This document shows, piece by piece, positions 18,897 to 28,024 of a DNA stretch of 64,000 nucleotides. The notes under the pieces are model-generated. The model worked only from the letters and a program-made list of their open reading frames with translations, did not search any database and had not been told where the DNA came from. The position numbers were made by a program, and so were the translations under genes. How positions within the stretch are numbered: the stretch's first letter is position 1; every line of letters starts with the position of its first letter. The stretch is from DATAOG01 sp963753685 (GTDB lineage Bacteria > Pseudomonadota > Alphaproteobacteria > Geminicoccales > Geminicoccaceae), in NCBI GenBank assembly GCA_963753685.1, contig CAVWDE010000019.1, positions 124,001-188,000 on the forward strand, read 5' to 3'.

Positions 18897-18953
18897 GCGC
18901 GGGTCTCAGGATCGCATGGAGCCGGCCCCCGACGGATGCAGCGGCTGACCAGG

Positions 18954-19827
18954 TTAGTTGGCGGCGGCCGACCGTTGGCCCTGGACCGCGAAGAAGGAGG
19001 CGAGCTTCGGTTGCTCCGGCAACTCGATCATGCCCTCGGTCAACCTCGCCTTCCGGCTCTTCTGGCCGCGCACGATCAGGCCCTCGTTCGGGTTGGCCAT
19101 CGGGTTGCGGGCGAGCGGGAAGGCATCCGCGGCCGTGTAGACGCAGATGTAGAGGCCGCGCGGCCGGTCTGAGCGGTTGGCATCGGAGCCGTGGGCGAGC
19201 CGGGTGTGCATCAGGCAGACGCTGCCGGCCGCCCCGGTGATCGGCACTTCCTCGGCCTTCAGCCCGGCCACGATCTCGGGCGCGATGAAGCCGCTGAAGC
19301 GCTCGCCCTGAAACAGGGAAAAAATCGGGCCCCGGTGCGAGCCGGGCACGACCTGCAGGCAGCCGTTCTCGAGCGTCATGTCGTCGAGCATCAAAAGGGC
19401 CGTGACCACGTCGTCGTTGGTGTGCGGCGTGTAGGCGAAGTCCTGGTGGTAGCCGACCTCGGTGTGCGAGCCGGCCAGCTTCAGATTGATCTTGCAGTGG
19501 TGGAACTTGACATTGGGGCCGATCAGGTCGGCGACCATGTCGACCATCGCCGAGCGTTCCATGACGGTGCGGAAGGCGGCCGAGATGTCCGAGGGGTTGT
19601 TGACCCGCCGGAGCGCCGGCCGCTCGGCCGAGTGCTCGGCGCCCATGTCGAAGCGCGGCCGCTGATCCAGGGTCGGCGGGCCGAAGGGGGCGCTGTGCGC
19701 CCGGCTCGCCTGGACCCAGCCGGCGATCTCGGCCCGCATCGCTCGCGAGTTCCGCTGCCGTGACGGCATCCTCCGCGACCAGATAGCCGTCCCGCCAAAA
19801 CTGCCGGGTCTGTGCTTCGCTCAACAT
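18954..19827 (-). pseudogene. Phytanoyl-CoA dioxygenase (PhyH) family protein, one frameshift near the N-terminus
   Basis: Fe(II)/2-oxoglutarate oxygenase family, about 290 residues. It starts at ATG 19827 (MLSEAQTRQFWRDGYLVAED, the classic PhyH N-terminus). The frame shifts near 19739, apparently by one extra base, and continues as AMRAEIAGWVQASRA. The iron facial triad is visible as His-x-Asp in GYHQDFAY and the distal His in RLAHGSDAN; the 2-oxoglutarate Arg lies a few residues later (SDRPRGLY). Because only one base is wrong and every motif is kept, a sequence error is likely. It lies 12 bp downstream of the M20 peptidase, so probably the same operon. Confidence 0.88.
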
Positions 19828-19839
19828 CCCAGGGTCTCC

Positions 19840-21231
19840 TCAGGCGAGCTTCGCGAGCTCCGCCAGCAGCCGCGCGTGGGTCCGCATGCCGCCCTCGAAG
19901 CAGCGGAGCTCGAACTTCTCGTTCGGCGAATGCACCAGATCGTCCTTGAGCCCGAAGCCGATCAGCAGCGACTCCGTGCCGAGCAGCCGCCGGATCGCCT
20001 CGACCGCAGGGATCGAGCCGCCCATCCCGATCAGGAACGGCTGGCGGTCGAACACCGCCTGGAGCGCTTTGGCCCCGGCGCGGACGTAGGGCGAGTCCGC
20101 CGCCAGACGGATCGCCGGCGACAGTCCGTGGACGGCGATCTCGTAGCGGCAGCCGGCCGGCATGCGCGCGTCGAGGAACTGCCTGAATGCGGCCAGCACC
20201 CGCTTCGGGTCCTGCTCCGGCACCAGCCGGAAGCTGAGCTTGGCGGATGCCTCGGCCGGGATCACGGTCTTGGCGCCCGGTCCGGCGTAGCCGCCCCAGA
20301 TGCCGTTGATGTCGCAGGTCGGCCGCGACCAGACCCGCTCCAGGGTGGTCCGTCCGGCTTCGCCCACCGCCGTCTCGACGCCGGCGCTGTGAAGGAAATC
20401 CGCCTCGTCGAATGGTAGCGCCGCCCATTCCCGGGTCTCTTCGAGCTCGAGGACCTGGTCGTAGAAGCCCGGAACCTGCACGCGGCCGGCCGGGTCGTGG
20501 AGCTGGCCCAGCACCCGGCAGAGCAGGTTCAAGGGGTTGGGCACTGCACCGCCATAGATGCCCGAGTGCAGATCGCGCGCCGGTCCCCTCAGCTTCAGCT
20601 CCAGGTACAAGAGGCCGCGCAGCATGGTCGAGATCGCCGGTGTGTCGATGTCCCACATGCCGGTATCGGAGACCACGCAGACGTCCGCGCGCAGCTCGTC
20701 TACGTGGGCTTGGAGGAAGCCCTCGAGGCTCGGGCTGCCGGACTCCTCCTCGCCCTCGAGGAACACGCTGACCCGGACCGGCAGCATGCCGTGGACTTCG
20801 TGCCAGGCGCGCAGCGCCTCGAGCCAGGTCATGACCTGGCCCTTGTCGTCGACCGCGCCGCGCGCGACCATGCGCTGCCCGCGTTCGCCGTCCACGAGGG
20901 TTGGCTCGAACGGCGGGCTCTGCCAGAGCTCCAGGGGCTCGGCCGGCTGGACGTCGTAGTGCCCGTAGTAGAGAACGTGGCGCCGGCGGTCGCCGCCCGG
21001 GCCGGGGTGGTGCCCGACCACCATGGGCTGGCCCGGGGTCTCGCGCAGGGAGGCCTCGAAGCCGATCTGGCGGAGCTGGGCCGCGACCCATTCGGCCGCG
21101 CGGCGGGTATCGGCGTGGTGCGCGGGGTCGGTGCCGACGCTCGGGATGCGCAGCAGCTCCTGCCAGCGCCCGATCGCGGCATTCCGGTTGGCGTCGAGCC
21201 TGGCAAGCACGGGGTCGAGGGGCAGCGACAT
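19840..21231 (-). CDS. M20 family dipeptidase / metallopeptidase
   Basis: A 463-residue zinc-dependent peptidase of the M20 family (dipeptidase/CNDP-like branch). Metal ligands are in order: His in YYGHYDVQP (about residue 85), the bridging Asp in RGAVDDKGQ, Glu-Glu in FLEGEEESGSP (about 150), Asp in VVSDTGMW, and the distal His in LVHSPNEKF near the C-terminus. The lid/dimerisation domain lies at ~185-385 with RDLHSGIYGG. The ATG at 21231 follows GGAGG. It probably cleaves short peptides or acylated amino acids. It is first of a run with PhyH and AraC genes. Confidence 0.93.
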   Translation of the reverse strand: MSLPLDPVLARLDANRNAAIGRWQELLRIPSVGTDPAHHADTRRAAEWVAAQLRQIGFEASLRETPGQPMVVGHHPGPGGDRRRHVLYYGHYDVQPAEPLELWQSPPFEPTLVDGERGQRMVARGAVDDKGQVMTWLEALRAWHEVHGMLPVRVSVFLEGEEESGSPSLEGFLQAHVDELRADVCVVSDTGMWDIDTPAISTMLRGLLYLELKLRGPARDLHSGIYGGAVPNPLNLLCRVLGQLHDPAGRVQVPGFYDQVLELEETREWAALPFDEADFLHSAGVETAVGEAGRTTLERVWSRPTCDINGIWGGYAGPGAKTVIPAEASAKLSFRLVPEQDPKRVLAAFRQFLDARMPAGCRYEIAVHGLSPAIRLAADSPYVRAGAKALQAVFDRQPFLIGMGGSIPAVEAIRRLLGTESLLIGFGLKDDLVHSPNEKFELRCFEGGMRTHARLLAELAKLA

Positions 21232-21438
21232 GCGGATCCTCCGGTGGCGGCGGGCGCCTGGGCGCCGAATGTCGCGCAAGCCTGGGCGCGACGCAACCGG
21301 CGAGCTTGCCAACCCGGACGACGGCCGTGCCGGTGGCGAGATCCGCGCCTTCGGGCACACCTTGAGGGCGATCGCGCCTATGGTGCGGCGCGTCGGACCG
21401 GCGCGATACGGGAAGGGCTGGGGGGCTGGGGGCTGGCG

Positions 21439-22413
21439 ATGGCGGACTGGCGGCGACGAGCTCACGAGATCCTCGATCAGACCAAGGCGTCCGATCGCCC
21501 GGCCGCCCTGCTGTCCGGCGCGCTGATCGTGCTGATCACGGCCAATGTCGGCGCGATCGTGCTCGCATCCGAGGCCGGCATCGACGCCGCCTGGCACGGC
21601 TGGTTCGACCGCTTCGAGCTGATCTCGGTCGCCCTGTTCACGATCGAATACGCGGTCCGCGTCTGGGCCGCGGTCGACCGCCAGCAACCCCGCTACCACC
21701 CGCCGGTGCTCGGCCGCATCCGCTATATGCTGACGCCCTTGGCCCTGGTCGACCTGGTCGCGATCCTGCCGTTCTATCTCGGCATCCTGACGCCCGTGGA
21801 CCTGCGCTTCATGCGCGTCTTTCGGCTGTTCCTGATCTTCAAGCTGACCCGCTACCAGGCGTCGATGACCCTGCTCGCCAACGTTCTGCGCAACGAGGCG
21901 GGGCCGATCGGGGCCGCGATCTTCGTGCTCGCGATGCTGCTGGTGGTGGCGGCGAGCTTTGCCTATCTCGCCGAGCACGAGGCGCAGCCGCAGGTGTTCG
22001 CCAGCATTCCGGACGCCATGTGGTGGGCGATCGTGACCATGACCACGGTCGGCTATGGCGACATGGTGCCGATCACGCCCTTGGGTAAGGTCGTGGGCGG
22101 CGTGATCGCGATCATCGGCCTCGGCATGGTCGCCCTGCCCGCGGGCCTGCTGGCATCGGGGTTCTCCGAGCAATTGCACGAACGCCGGCGCGAGTTCGAG
22201 GCGGCGGTCAGCCGCACCCTTGCCCGGGGCGCGATCACGCCGGAGGAGGGCGACGAGCTGAAGGAGATCCGCAGCCGGCTGGGCCTGTCCGACCATCAGG
22301 CCGCCGAGATCGTGCGCCTGATCGAGCATCGGCGAAGCCTCGGGCGGTGCCCGCATTGCGGCGCGCCCCTGGCATCGCCGGAGGTCGCACCGACCGACCC
22401 CGACCGGGCGTGA
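21439..22413 (+). CDS. Voltage-gated-type potassium channel with C-terminal CxxC motif
   Basis: A 324-residue six-helix ion channel subunit. S1 is at ~22-45 and S2 at ~58-75. S4 reads LRFMRVFRLFLIFKLTRY with regularly spaced Arg/Lys. S5 is at ~155-175, the pore helix at ~185-197, the K+ selectivity filter is TTVGYGDM at ~199-206, and S6 follows to ~238. Residues ~245-305 are a helical cytoplasmic tail. A closing RCPHCGAP motif gives one Cys pair, like half a zinc ribbon, which is unusual in bacterial Kv channels. It is divergent from the M20 gene. Confidence 0.93.
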   Translation: MADWRRRAHEILDQTKASDRPAALLSGALIVLITANVGAIVLASEAGIDAAWHGWFDRFELISVALFTIEYAVRVWAAVDRQQPRYHPPVLGRIRYMLTPLALVDLVAILPFYLGILTPVDLRFMRVFRLFLIFKLTRYQASMTLLANVLRNEAGPIGAAIFVLAMLLVVAASFAYLAEHEAQPQVFASIPDAMWWAIVTMTTVGYGDMVPITPLGKVVGGVIAIIGLGMVALPAGLLASGFSEQLHERRREFEAAVSRTLARGAITPEEGDELKEIRSRLGLSDHQAAEIVRLIEHRRSLGRCPHCGAPLASPEVAPTDPDRA

Positions 22414-22508
22414 CCATGAACGCGCAGGCGGCAGGAACCTTGGCGAGCCAACGGCCCGGCTGGGCTTGGTCGTAGCGGCGGGCGGCGGTAGGATGACGGA
22501 GGGGCCAA

Positions 22509-24116
22509 GTGGCGAAAAAGATGGGCCGGTGTGACCTGGATGTGGTGGTGGTCGGCGCGGGGTTCGCCGGAATGTACATGCTCCATCGGCTGCGGGGCAT
22601 GGGATTGGCCGTGCGCGTGCTCGAGGCGGGGAGTGGCGTTGGCGGGACCTGGTATTGGAACCGCTATCCGGGGGCGCGCTGCGATATCGAGAGCATGGAG
22701 TATTCGTACCAGTTCTCGGACGAGCTGCAGCAGGAGTGGGCGTGGAGCGAGCGCTATGCGGCGCAGCCCGAGATCCTGCGCTATGCCAACCATGTCGCCG
22801 ACCGGTTCGAGCTGCGCAAGGACATCCAGTTCGAGACGCGGGTGCAGGCGGCGGTCTTCGACCAGGCGGCGGGGGGATGGCGCGTCGAGACCGAGGCGGG
22901 CGAGGAGGTTTTCGCGACCTTCTGCGTCATGGCGACCGGCTGTCTGTCGTCGCCCAACCGGCCGAAGTTTCCGGGTCTGGAGCGGTTCGAGGGCGAGGTC
23001 TACCACACCGGCAGCTGGCCGCATGAAGGCGTCGATTTTTCCGGGCTGCGGGTCGGGCTGATCGGCACCGGCTCGTCGGCGGTGCAGTCGATCCCCTTGA
23101 TCGCGGCGCAGGCGGAGCGGCTGTTCGTGTTTCAGCGGACGCCGAACTATGTTGTGCCGGCCCGCAACGGGCCGCTGGAGCCCGCGGTGCAGCGGAAGAT
23201 CAAGGCGGACTATGCGGTGCTCAGGGCGCGGGCGAAGCTCGGGCGGACCGGGTGCCTCTATCCGATCCGTGAGGAGCGGGCGCTCGAGGTGAGTGCCGCC
23301 GAGCGCGAGCGCGAGTACCAGGCGCGCTGGGACCGGGGCGGGCTTGGCTTCCTCGGCGCGTTCGCGGACCTGCTGGTCGATCGCGCCGCCAACGACACCG
23401 TCGCGGCCTTCATCCGCGCCCGCATCGAGGCGGTCGTGCGCGACCCGGAGGTCGCGGCGAAGCTTTTGCCGCGCTCGCTGTTCGGCTGCAAGCGGCTGTG
23501 CATCGACACCGGCTACTACGAGACCTTCAACCGGCCGAACGTCACCCTGGTGGACGTCAGCCGGACGCCGGTCGAGGCCGTCACGGAGCAGGCCGTGAGG
23601 ATCGCCGGGCGGGACCATGCGATCGATGCGCTGGTGCTGGCGACCGGCTTCGACGCCATGACCGGGGCGCTGCTGCGGATCGACATCAGGGGCACAGCTG
23701 GCCTGCGGCTCGGGGAGAAATGGGCGGCCGGGCCCAGGACCTATCTCGGGCTCGCGATCGCGGGTTTCCCGAACCTGTTCACGATCACCGGGCCGGGCAG
23801 CCCGTCAGTCCTGAGCAACATGCTGCCCTCGATCGAGCAGCATGTCGACTGGATCGCGGGCTGCATCGGCCATGCGCTGGCGCGCGGCGCCGCGCGGATC
23901 GAGGCGACCGCCGAGGCGGAGGACGCCTGGGTCGCCCACGTCAACCAGGTCGCCGAGGCAACCCTGTTCCCATCCTGCAACTCCTGGTATGTCGGCGCCA
24001 ACGTGCCGGGCAAGCCCCGGGTCTTCATGCCCTATCTCGGGGTTCCGGCCTACGCCGCGAAGTGCGCGCAGGTGGCGGCGGACGGCTACGACGGGTTCGC
24101 GCTCAGCGCGGGCTGA
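22509..24116 (+). CDS. Flavin-containing Baeyer-Villiger-type monooxygenase
   Basis: A 535-residue FAD/NADPH monooxygenase of the cyclohexanone monooxygenase family. The FAD site is VVVGAGFAGMYM at ~13-24, followed by GVGGTWYWNRYPGARCD. The BVMO fingerprint FEGEVYHTGSW (F-x-G-x3-H-x3-W) lies near residue 160, and the NADPH Rossmann motif GLIGTGSSAVQ follows at ~185. These enzymes insert oxygen next to a ketone to make esters or lactones; the substrate is unknown. The start could be GTG 22509 or ATG 22521. It is followed 26 bp later by the P-loop NTPase gene, placing it first in a four-gene run. Confidence 0.93.
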   Translation: MAKKMGRCDLDVVVVGAGFAGMYMLHRLRGMGLAVRVLEAGSGVGGTWYWNRYPGARCDIESMEYSYQFSDELQQEWAWSERYAAQPEILRYANHVADRFELRKDIQFETRVQAAVFDQAAGGWRVETEAGEEVFATFCVMATGCLSSPNRPKFPGLERFEGEVYHTGSWPHEGVDFSGLRVGLIGTGSSAVQSIPLIAAQAERLFVFQRTPNYVVPARNGPLEPAVQRKIKADYAVLRARAKLGRTGCLYPIREERALEVSAAEREREYQARWDRGGLGFLGAFADLLVDRAANDTVAAFIRARIEAVVRDPEVAAKLLPRSLFGCKRLCIDTGYYETFNRPNVTLVDVSRTPVEAVTEQAVRIAGRDHAIDALVLATGFDAMTGALLRIDIRGTAGLRLGEKWAAGPRTYLGLAIAGFPNLFTITGPGSPSVLSNMLPSIEQHVDWIAGCIGHALARGAARIEATAEAEDAWVAHVNQVAEATLFPSCNSWYVGANVPGKPRVFMPYLGVPAYAAKCAQVAADGYDGFALSAG

Positions 24117-24142
24117 CCCGGACAGGTCCCAGGACAGGCCGC

Positions 24143-25501
24143 ATGAACGAACCCTTCCGCCCCGCGCAGACGCTCCCCGAGGTCGCAAGGCAGGCGACGC
24201 TCGAGCCGCTGCCGCTGGGCGACCCGCGCTACGTCGACCTGTCAGCGGGGCAGGAGACGCGGGATCTGAAGCTGCTCCGGCAGTATGTCGAGGAGCAGAG
24301 CGCCGACGATCGGCGGTATGCGCTGGCGGCCTTCTCCGGCCACCGCGGCTGCGGCAAGACCACCCAGCTGCTGCGCCTGGAGCATGATCTGGCACCCCGC
24401 TTCACCGCGATCCACGTGTACGCGGACGAGACGCTGCTCCAGGACCCCGACCTCGACTACCCGGACCTGATGCTCTGGCTGGTCGACCGGCTCGTGCGCG
24501 AGTTCGACCGGCTCAAACACCCCATCGATGAGAAGTTGCTCGCCGACGTGGTCGAGTGGTTTGCCTCCCGGACGCAGGAGGACGTGAAGACCCTTCGTGC
24601 CGAAGCCGCGGTCGAGGCGCAGGCTGAGACATCCGGCAAGGTCGGACTTTATCTCATCAGCCTGAAGATGCTGGCGCGGATCAAGTCGATGGTCCAGGGC
24701 AGCGTCGAGCGGCGCCAGACCATCCGGCGCGAGCTGCAGCGCTACAGCGCGGACCTGCTCGGCCGGGTCAACGAGCTGCTGGACGGGGCGGCACGCGTGC
24801 TGGAGCGGCACCGCAAGCCGCCGGACCTGCTGATCGTTCTGGACAATCTCGATCGTCTCGATGCGGAGCCGGCCGAGCGGCTGTTCATCGAGAAGGGAGA
24901 TCTGCTCGGCAAGCTCAACGCGCATGTGATCTGCACGGCGCCGGTGGCGATGGTCCTGTCGGCGGCGGCCAATACCGGCCAAGTCTTCGCGCAGCGCTTT
25001 ACGCTGCCGATGGTCAAGGTGCAGCAGAAGAGCGGCCAGGCTTACAAGAAAGGCATCGACGCGCTCGTGGCTCTAATCGCGGCGCGCGCCGACCTCGACC
25101 GGATCTTCGTCGATGCCAGGGTGCCGCAGTACCTGGCGCGCATGTCCGGCGGCAGCGTGCGCGACCTGATGCGGCTCTTGTTCCAGGCCCAATCGCTCGC
25201 CCGGGTCGATGACAAGGACCGGATCGATCAGGCGAGTGCCCGAGAAGGTGCCAAGCGGATCAGGCTCGACCTCGAACGGACGCTCTGGCCTTTCCGGGCG
25301 CTCGCCAGAATCCACGAGTTGAAGAGCCTGCCCGAGCCGGAGGCCGCCGACCAGCAGCAACTCCAGCGGGCGCGCGCCTTTTACGCCGACCTGCTGATCA
25401 AGGGCGTGGTCCGCGAGTACGACGGCGGCGAGTGCTGGTACGACGTGCACCCGATTATGCGCGACATCCCGGCGTTCAAGGACGCCCTGAAACGTGGCTA
25501 G
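24143..25501 (+). CDS. P-loop NTPase, STAND/AAA-like, partner of a TPR protein
   Basis: A 452-residue cytosolic ATPase. Walker A is GHRGCGKTT at ~66-74 and Walker B is LLIVLDNLDRL at ~229-239. A long charged helical insertion (~120-220) lies between them, and an arginine-rich helical region follows at ~300-410, as in STAND/ORC-type signalling ATPases. The C-terminal ~60 residues resemble a small winged helix ending in YDVHPIMRDIPAF. It has no membrane segment. The gene overlaps the next one by 8 bp, so it is translationally coupled to a protein carrying a conserved N-terminal domain and TPRs. Together they look like the NTPase and sensor halves of a STAND protein encoded separately. The biological role is unknown. 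Confidence 0.82.
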   Translation: MNEPFRPAQTLPEVARQATLEPLPLGDPRYVDLSAGQETRDLKLLRQYVEEQSADDRRYALAAFSGHRGCGKTTQLLRLEHDLAPRFTAIHVYADETLLQDPDLDYPDLMLWLVDRLVREFDRLKHPIDEKLLADVVEWFASRTQEDVKTLRAEAAVEAQAETSGKVGLYLISLKMLARIKSMVQGSVERRQTIRRELQRYSADLLGRVNELLDGAARVLERHRKPPDLLIVLDNLDRLDAEPAERLFIEKGDLLGKLNAHVICTAPVAMVLSAAANTGQVFAQRFTLPMVKVQQKSGQAYKKGIDALVALIAARADLDRIFVDARVPQYLARMSGGSVRDLMRLLFQAQSLARVDDKDRIDQASAREGAKRIRLDLERTLWPFRALARIHELKSLPEPEAADQQQLQRARAFYADLLIKGVVREYDGGECWYDVHPIMRDIPAFKDALKRG

Positions 25502-27119
25502 AGCCCTGGCACGACCGCGGAGCAGGCGGAGCGGCGGCCCGGAACATGAGCGCGAGCTGAAGCGTCTCTGCCTCTCGGTCTGCGACGACGTCGGGTTTCG
25601 GCTTTACGTGGCTACGTACGATCAGCCCAAGCGCCGCGATGAGCTGATCGCGCGGCTCAGTAGCAAAGCAAGAGCGGGGAAGGTGCGGATCACGCGGCTG
25701 GAGATCGCCGGAGCGGCGCCGGAGACCAGCCTCGTCGGGCTGCTGCGCGCGCATCTCCGGGGAGCGGACCTGCCGGCCGGCTGGCGCCGGGCGGTGATGG
25801 TGACCGGCATCGAGCAGCAGTTGGACTATTCGAGCGGACGCGAGGGCGTCGCGTTCCTGCACCAGGCGAACCTGCTGCGCGATGCGCTGCCCGAGGCGGC
25901 GCCGGTGCCTGTTGTGCTCTGGCTGTCGCGTCTGGCGAGCTCGGCGATGCAAAAGGAAGCGCCCGATCTTTGGGATTGGCGCGCGGCCAGCTTCGACTTC
26001 ACGGGCGATCTCGCGCCGCGAATCGAGGCCTTGCGTGAGATGACGTCGCTGCGTCCCGAGGACGACCTCAGACTGTCGGGCGAGCGACGGCAGGCGCGCG
26101 TCCGAATGCTCGAGGATCTGCTTGCCGAACTCGTACGAGCCGGGCCGGCGAAATCCAAGCGGCAGGTGGCGGAGCGCGCGAATCTCCTCCTTGAGCTCGG
26201 GATCGATGAGGCGCGGCTGGGACGTGCGGCCGAGGCGACGGCTCGCTTCGAGCGCGCGCTCGACCATTTTCGGGAGATCGGCGACCGGCGGGGCGATGGC
26301 AGAGCGCTCGGCAATCTAGGCAATGCCTATGCCGATCTGGGCGAGCCGCGGCGGGCGATCGAGCACTATGAGCAGCAGCTCACGATCGCGCGTGAGATCG
26401 GCGATCGGGAGAGCGAGGGCGCCGCGCTCGGCAATCTGGGCGTTGCCTATGCCGATCTGGGCGAGCCGCGGCGGGCGATCGAGCACTATGAGCAGCTTCT
26501 CGCGATCGCGCGCGAGATCGGCGACCAGCGGGGCGAAGGCAACGCGCTCGGCAATCTAGGCAATGCCTATGCCGCTCTCGGCGAGCCGCAACGGGCGATC
26601 GGGCATTATGAGGAGTGGCTCGCGATCGCGCGCGAGATCGGCGACCGCCGGGGCGAGGGCAGCGCGCTCGGTAATTTGGGCAATGCTTATGCCGCTCTAG
26701 GCGAGCCGCGGCGGGCGATCGAGCACTATGAACGGGTGCTGGCAATCGCGCGCGAGATCGGCGACCGGCGGATCGAGGGCGACTCGCTCGGCAATCTGGG
26801 CAGTGCCTATTCCGATCTGGGCGAGCCGCGGCGGGCTATCGTGCATTATGAGCGGCAGCTTGCAATCGCGCGCGAGATCGGCGACCGCCGGGGCGAGGGC
26901 AATGCGCAATTCAATTCGGCATTGGCCCTAGATCAGCTCGGCGAGCGCGACGAGGCGATACGGCGAATGCGGGAGGCGGTATTCATCTTCAAGCAGATCG
27001 AAGATCCGTGGCGAGAGCGCGCGGGCGCGATGCTGAAAGAGTGGCAGGGCGAGAATATCCCTGGCGAGCCACACGGTTCGTCGGGCGTCGGCGGCAAACA
27101 GGGGAGAGCATCACCATGA
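25494..27119 (+). CDS. TPR protein with STAND-associated N-terminal domain
   Basis: A 541-residue protein. Residues ~20-170 form an alpha/beta domain ending in VPVVLWLSRLASSAMQ and APDLWDWRAASFDF. This Trp-rich ending is, to my knowledge, typical of the region between the NTPase and the repeats in cyanobacterial and actinobacterial STAND/TPR proteins. Residues ~223-500 are TPR helices, including five to six near-identical 40-residue copies of the type IAREIGDRRGEG, GNLGNAYADLGEP, RRAIEHYEQQL. The tail is disordered. It overlaps the NTPase gene by 8 bp and the next gene by 4 bp (ATGA). TPR arrays usually bind protein partners; here they are probably the sensor or scaffold for the NTPase. Confidence 0.85.
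   Translation: MARALARPRSRRSGGPEHERELKRLCLSVCDDVGFRLYVATYDQPKRRDELIARLSSKARAGKVRITRLEIAGAAPETSLVGLLRAHLRGADLPAGWRRAVMVTGIEQQLDYSSGREGVAFLHQANLLRDALPEAAPVPVVLWLSRLASSAMQKEAPDLWDWRAASFDFTGDLAPRIEALREMTSLRPEDDLRLSGERRQARVRMLEDLLAELVRAGPAKSKRQVAERANLLLELGIDEARLGRAAEATARFERALDHFREIGDRRGDGRALGNLGNAYADLGEPRRAIEHYEQQLTIAREIGDRESEGAALGNLGVAYADLGEPRRAIEHYEQLLAIAREIGDQRGEGNALGNLGNAYAALGEPQRAIGHYEEWLAIAREIGDRRGEGSALGNLGNAYAALGEPRRAIEHYERVLAIAREIGDRRIEGDSLGNLGSAYSDLGEPRRAIVHYERQLAIAREIGDRRGEGNAQFNSALALDQLGERDEAIRRMREAVFIFKQIEDPWRERAGAMLKEWQGENIPGEPHGSSGVGGKQGRASP
26281..26910 (+). repeat. 120-bp in-frame tandem repeat encoding TPR units
   Basis: Units begin in exact 120-bp register at 26281, 26401, 26521, 26641 and 26761, with a degenerate sixth from 26881. 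Long stretches are identical at DNA level, including synonymous positions (for example GCGAGCCGCGGCGGGCGATC in several copies). This points to recent expansion or gene conversion and predicts copy-number variation between strains. Confidence 0.9.
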
Positions 27120-27898
27120 GCAGGGAGATTCTGGCGCAGCTGGCGGCGGCGCTGGCGAGTGGGAAAGTGCGGGTAGTGGATCTCAGCCAGACGCTGCGGC
27201 CGTCGACGCCGGTGATCCAGTTGCCGGCTGAGTTTGCGCCGTCCAGTCCGTTCCGGATCGAGGAGATCTCGCATTACGATCAGCGCGGGCCGGGGTGGTA
27301 TTGGAACAATATTGCCTGTGGCGAGCATACCGGAACCCATTTCGATGCGCCGGCGCATTGGGTCACGGGTAAGGATTATGCGGACGGGTTCGTCGACACG
27401 CTGCCGGTCAAGCGGTTCGTGGCGCCGGCGGTCGTGATCGACTGCTCGAAGGAAGCGGCGGCGGACGAGCGGTTCGTGATGGAGCCCGGCCACATCCAGG
27501 CGTTCGAGGCGGCGCACGGGCGGATACCGGCGGGGGCGTGGGTGTTGATGCGCACCGACTGGTCGAAGCGCAGCGAGCCGGCGGCGTTTCTCAACATGAA
27601 GGAGGACGGGCCGCATGTGCCGGGGCCGAGTGCGGCGGCGGTGCGGTTTCTGGTCGAGCAGCGGGAGGTCAATGGCTGGGGGGTCGAGGCGGTCGGCACC
27701 GATCACGGTCAGGCGTTCGCGTTCGAGCCGGCGTTTCCGGCGCACCATCTGATGCATGGCGCGGGCAAGCTCGGGCTCGCGTCCTTGTGCAACCTCGACC
27801 AGATGCCCCCGACCGGCGCTGTGCTGATCACGGCGCCGCTCAAGATCGAGCAAGGCTCGGGCAGCCCGTTGCGCGTGCTGGCGCTCGTGCCCGGCTGA
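27116..27898 (+). CDS. Cyclase-family metal-dependent hydrolase (kynurenine formamidase-like)
   Basis: A 260-residue member of the cyclase family (PF04199), which includes kynurenine formamidase and isatin hydrolase. The diagnostic metal motif EHTGTHFDAPAHW (H-x-G-T-H-x-D-x-P-x-H) is at ~64-76, preceded by VVDLSQTL at the N-terminus. A C-terminal AVGTDHGQAF segment holds the second His region. It is a soluble enzyme acting on an amide or lactam bond. Its ATG overlaps the stop of the TPR gene (ATGA), with AGGGGAGAG just upstream, so it is coupled to the NTPase/TPR pair. A link between this enzyme, the upstream monooxygenase and the signalling pair is inferred from packing only. Confidence 0.92.
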   Translation: MSREILAQLAAALASGKVRVVDLSQTLRPSTPVIQLPAEFAPSSPFRIEEISHYDQRGPGWYWNNIACGEHTGTHFDAPAHWVTGKDYADGFVDTLPVKRFVAPAVVIDCSKEAAADERFVMEPGHIQAFEAAHGRIPAGAWVLMRTDWSKRSEPAAFLNMKEDGPHVPGPSAAAVRFLVEQREVNGWGVEAVGTDHGQAFAFEPAFPAHHLMHGAGKLGLASLCNLDQMPPTGAVLITAPLKIEQGSGSPLRVLALVPG

Positions 27899-28024
27899 GG
27901 GCGTGCCCGGGCTGGCGCCCGGCTGAGCGGCGTCGCGGTCGGGGATAGCCGCCGTCCAGGCGGGGGGCACAGAGCGGCCGCGGGACGCCGGTGTGCCCGG
28001 GCGGTCGGGTGCGGTGCGCCGTGG

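Noticed and set aside
21232..22356. Possible N-terminal extension of the M20 peptidase by about 375 codons
   Set aside because: The extension is antisense to the ion channel and has no domain; the M20 family start with GGAGG is at 21231.
26281..26910. CRISPR-like array
   Set aside because: The period is 120 bp with no spacers and the whole unit is in-frame coding sequence for TPR helices.
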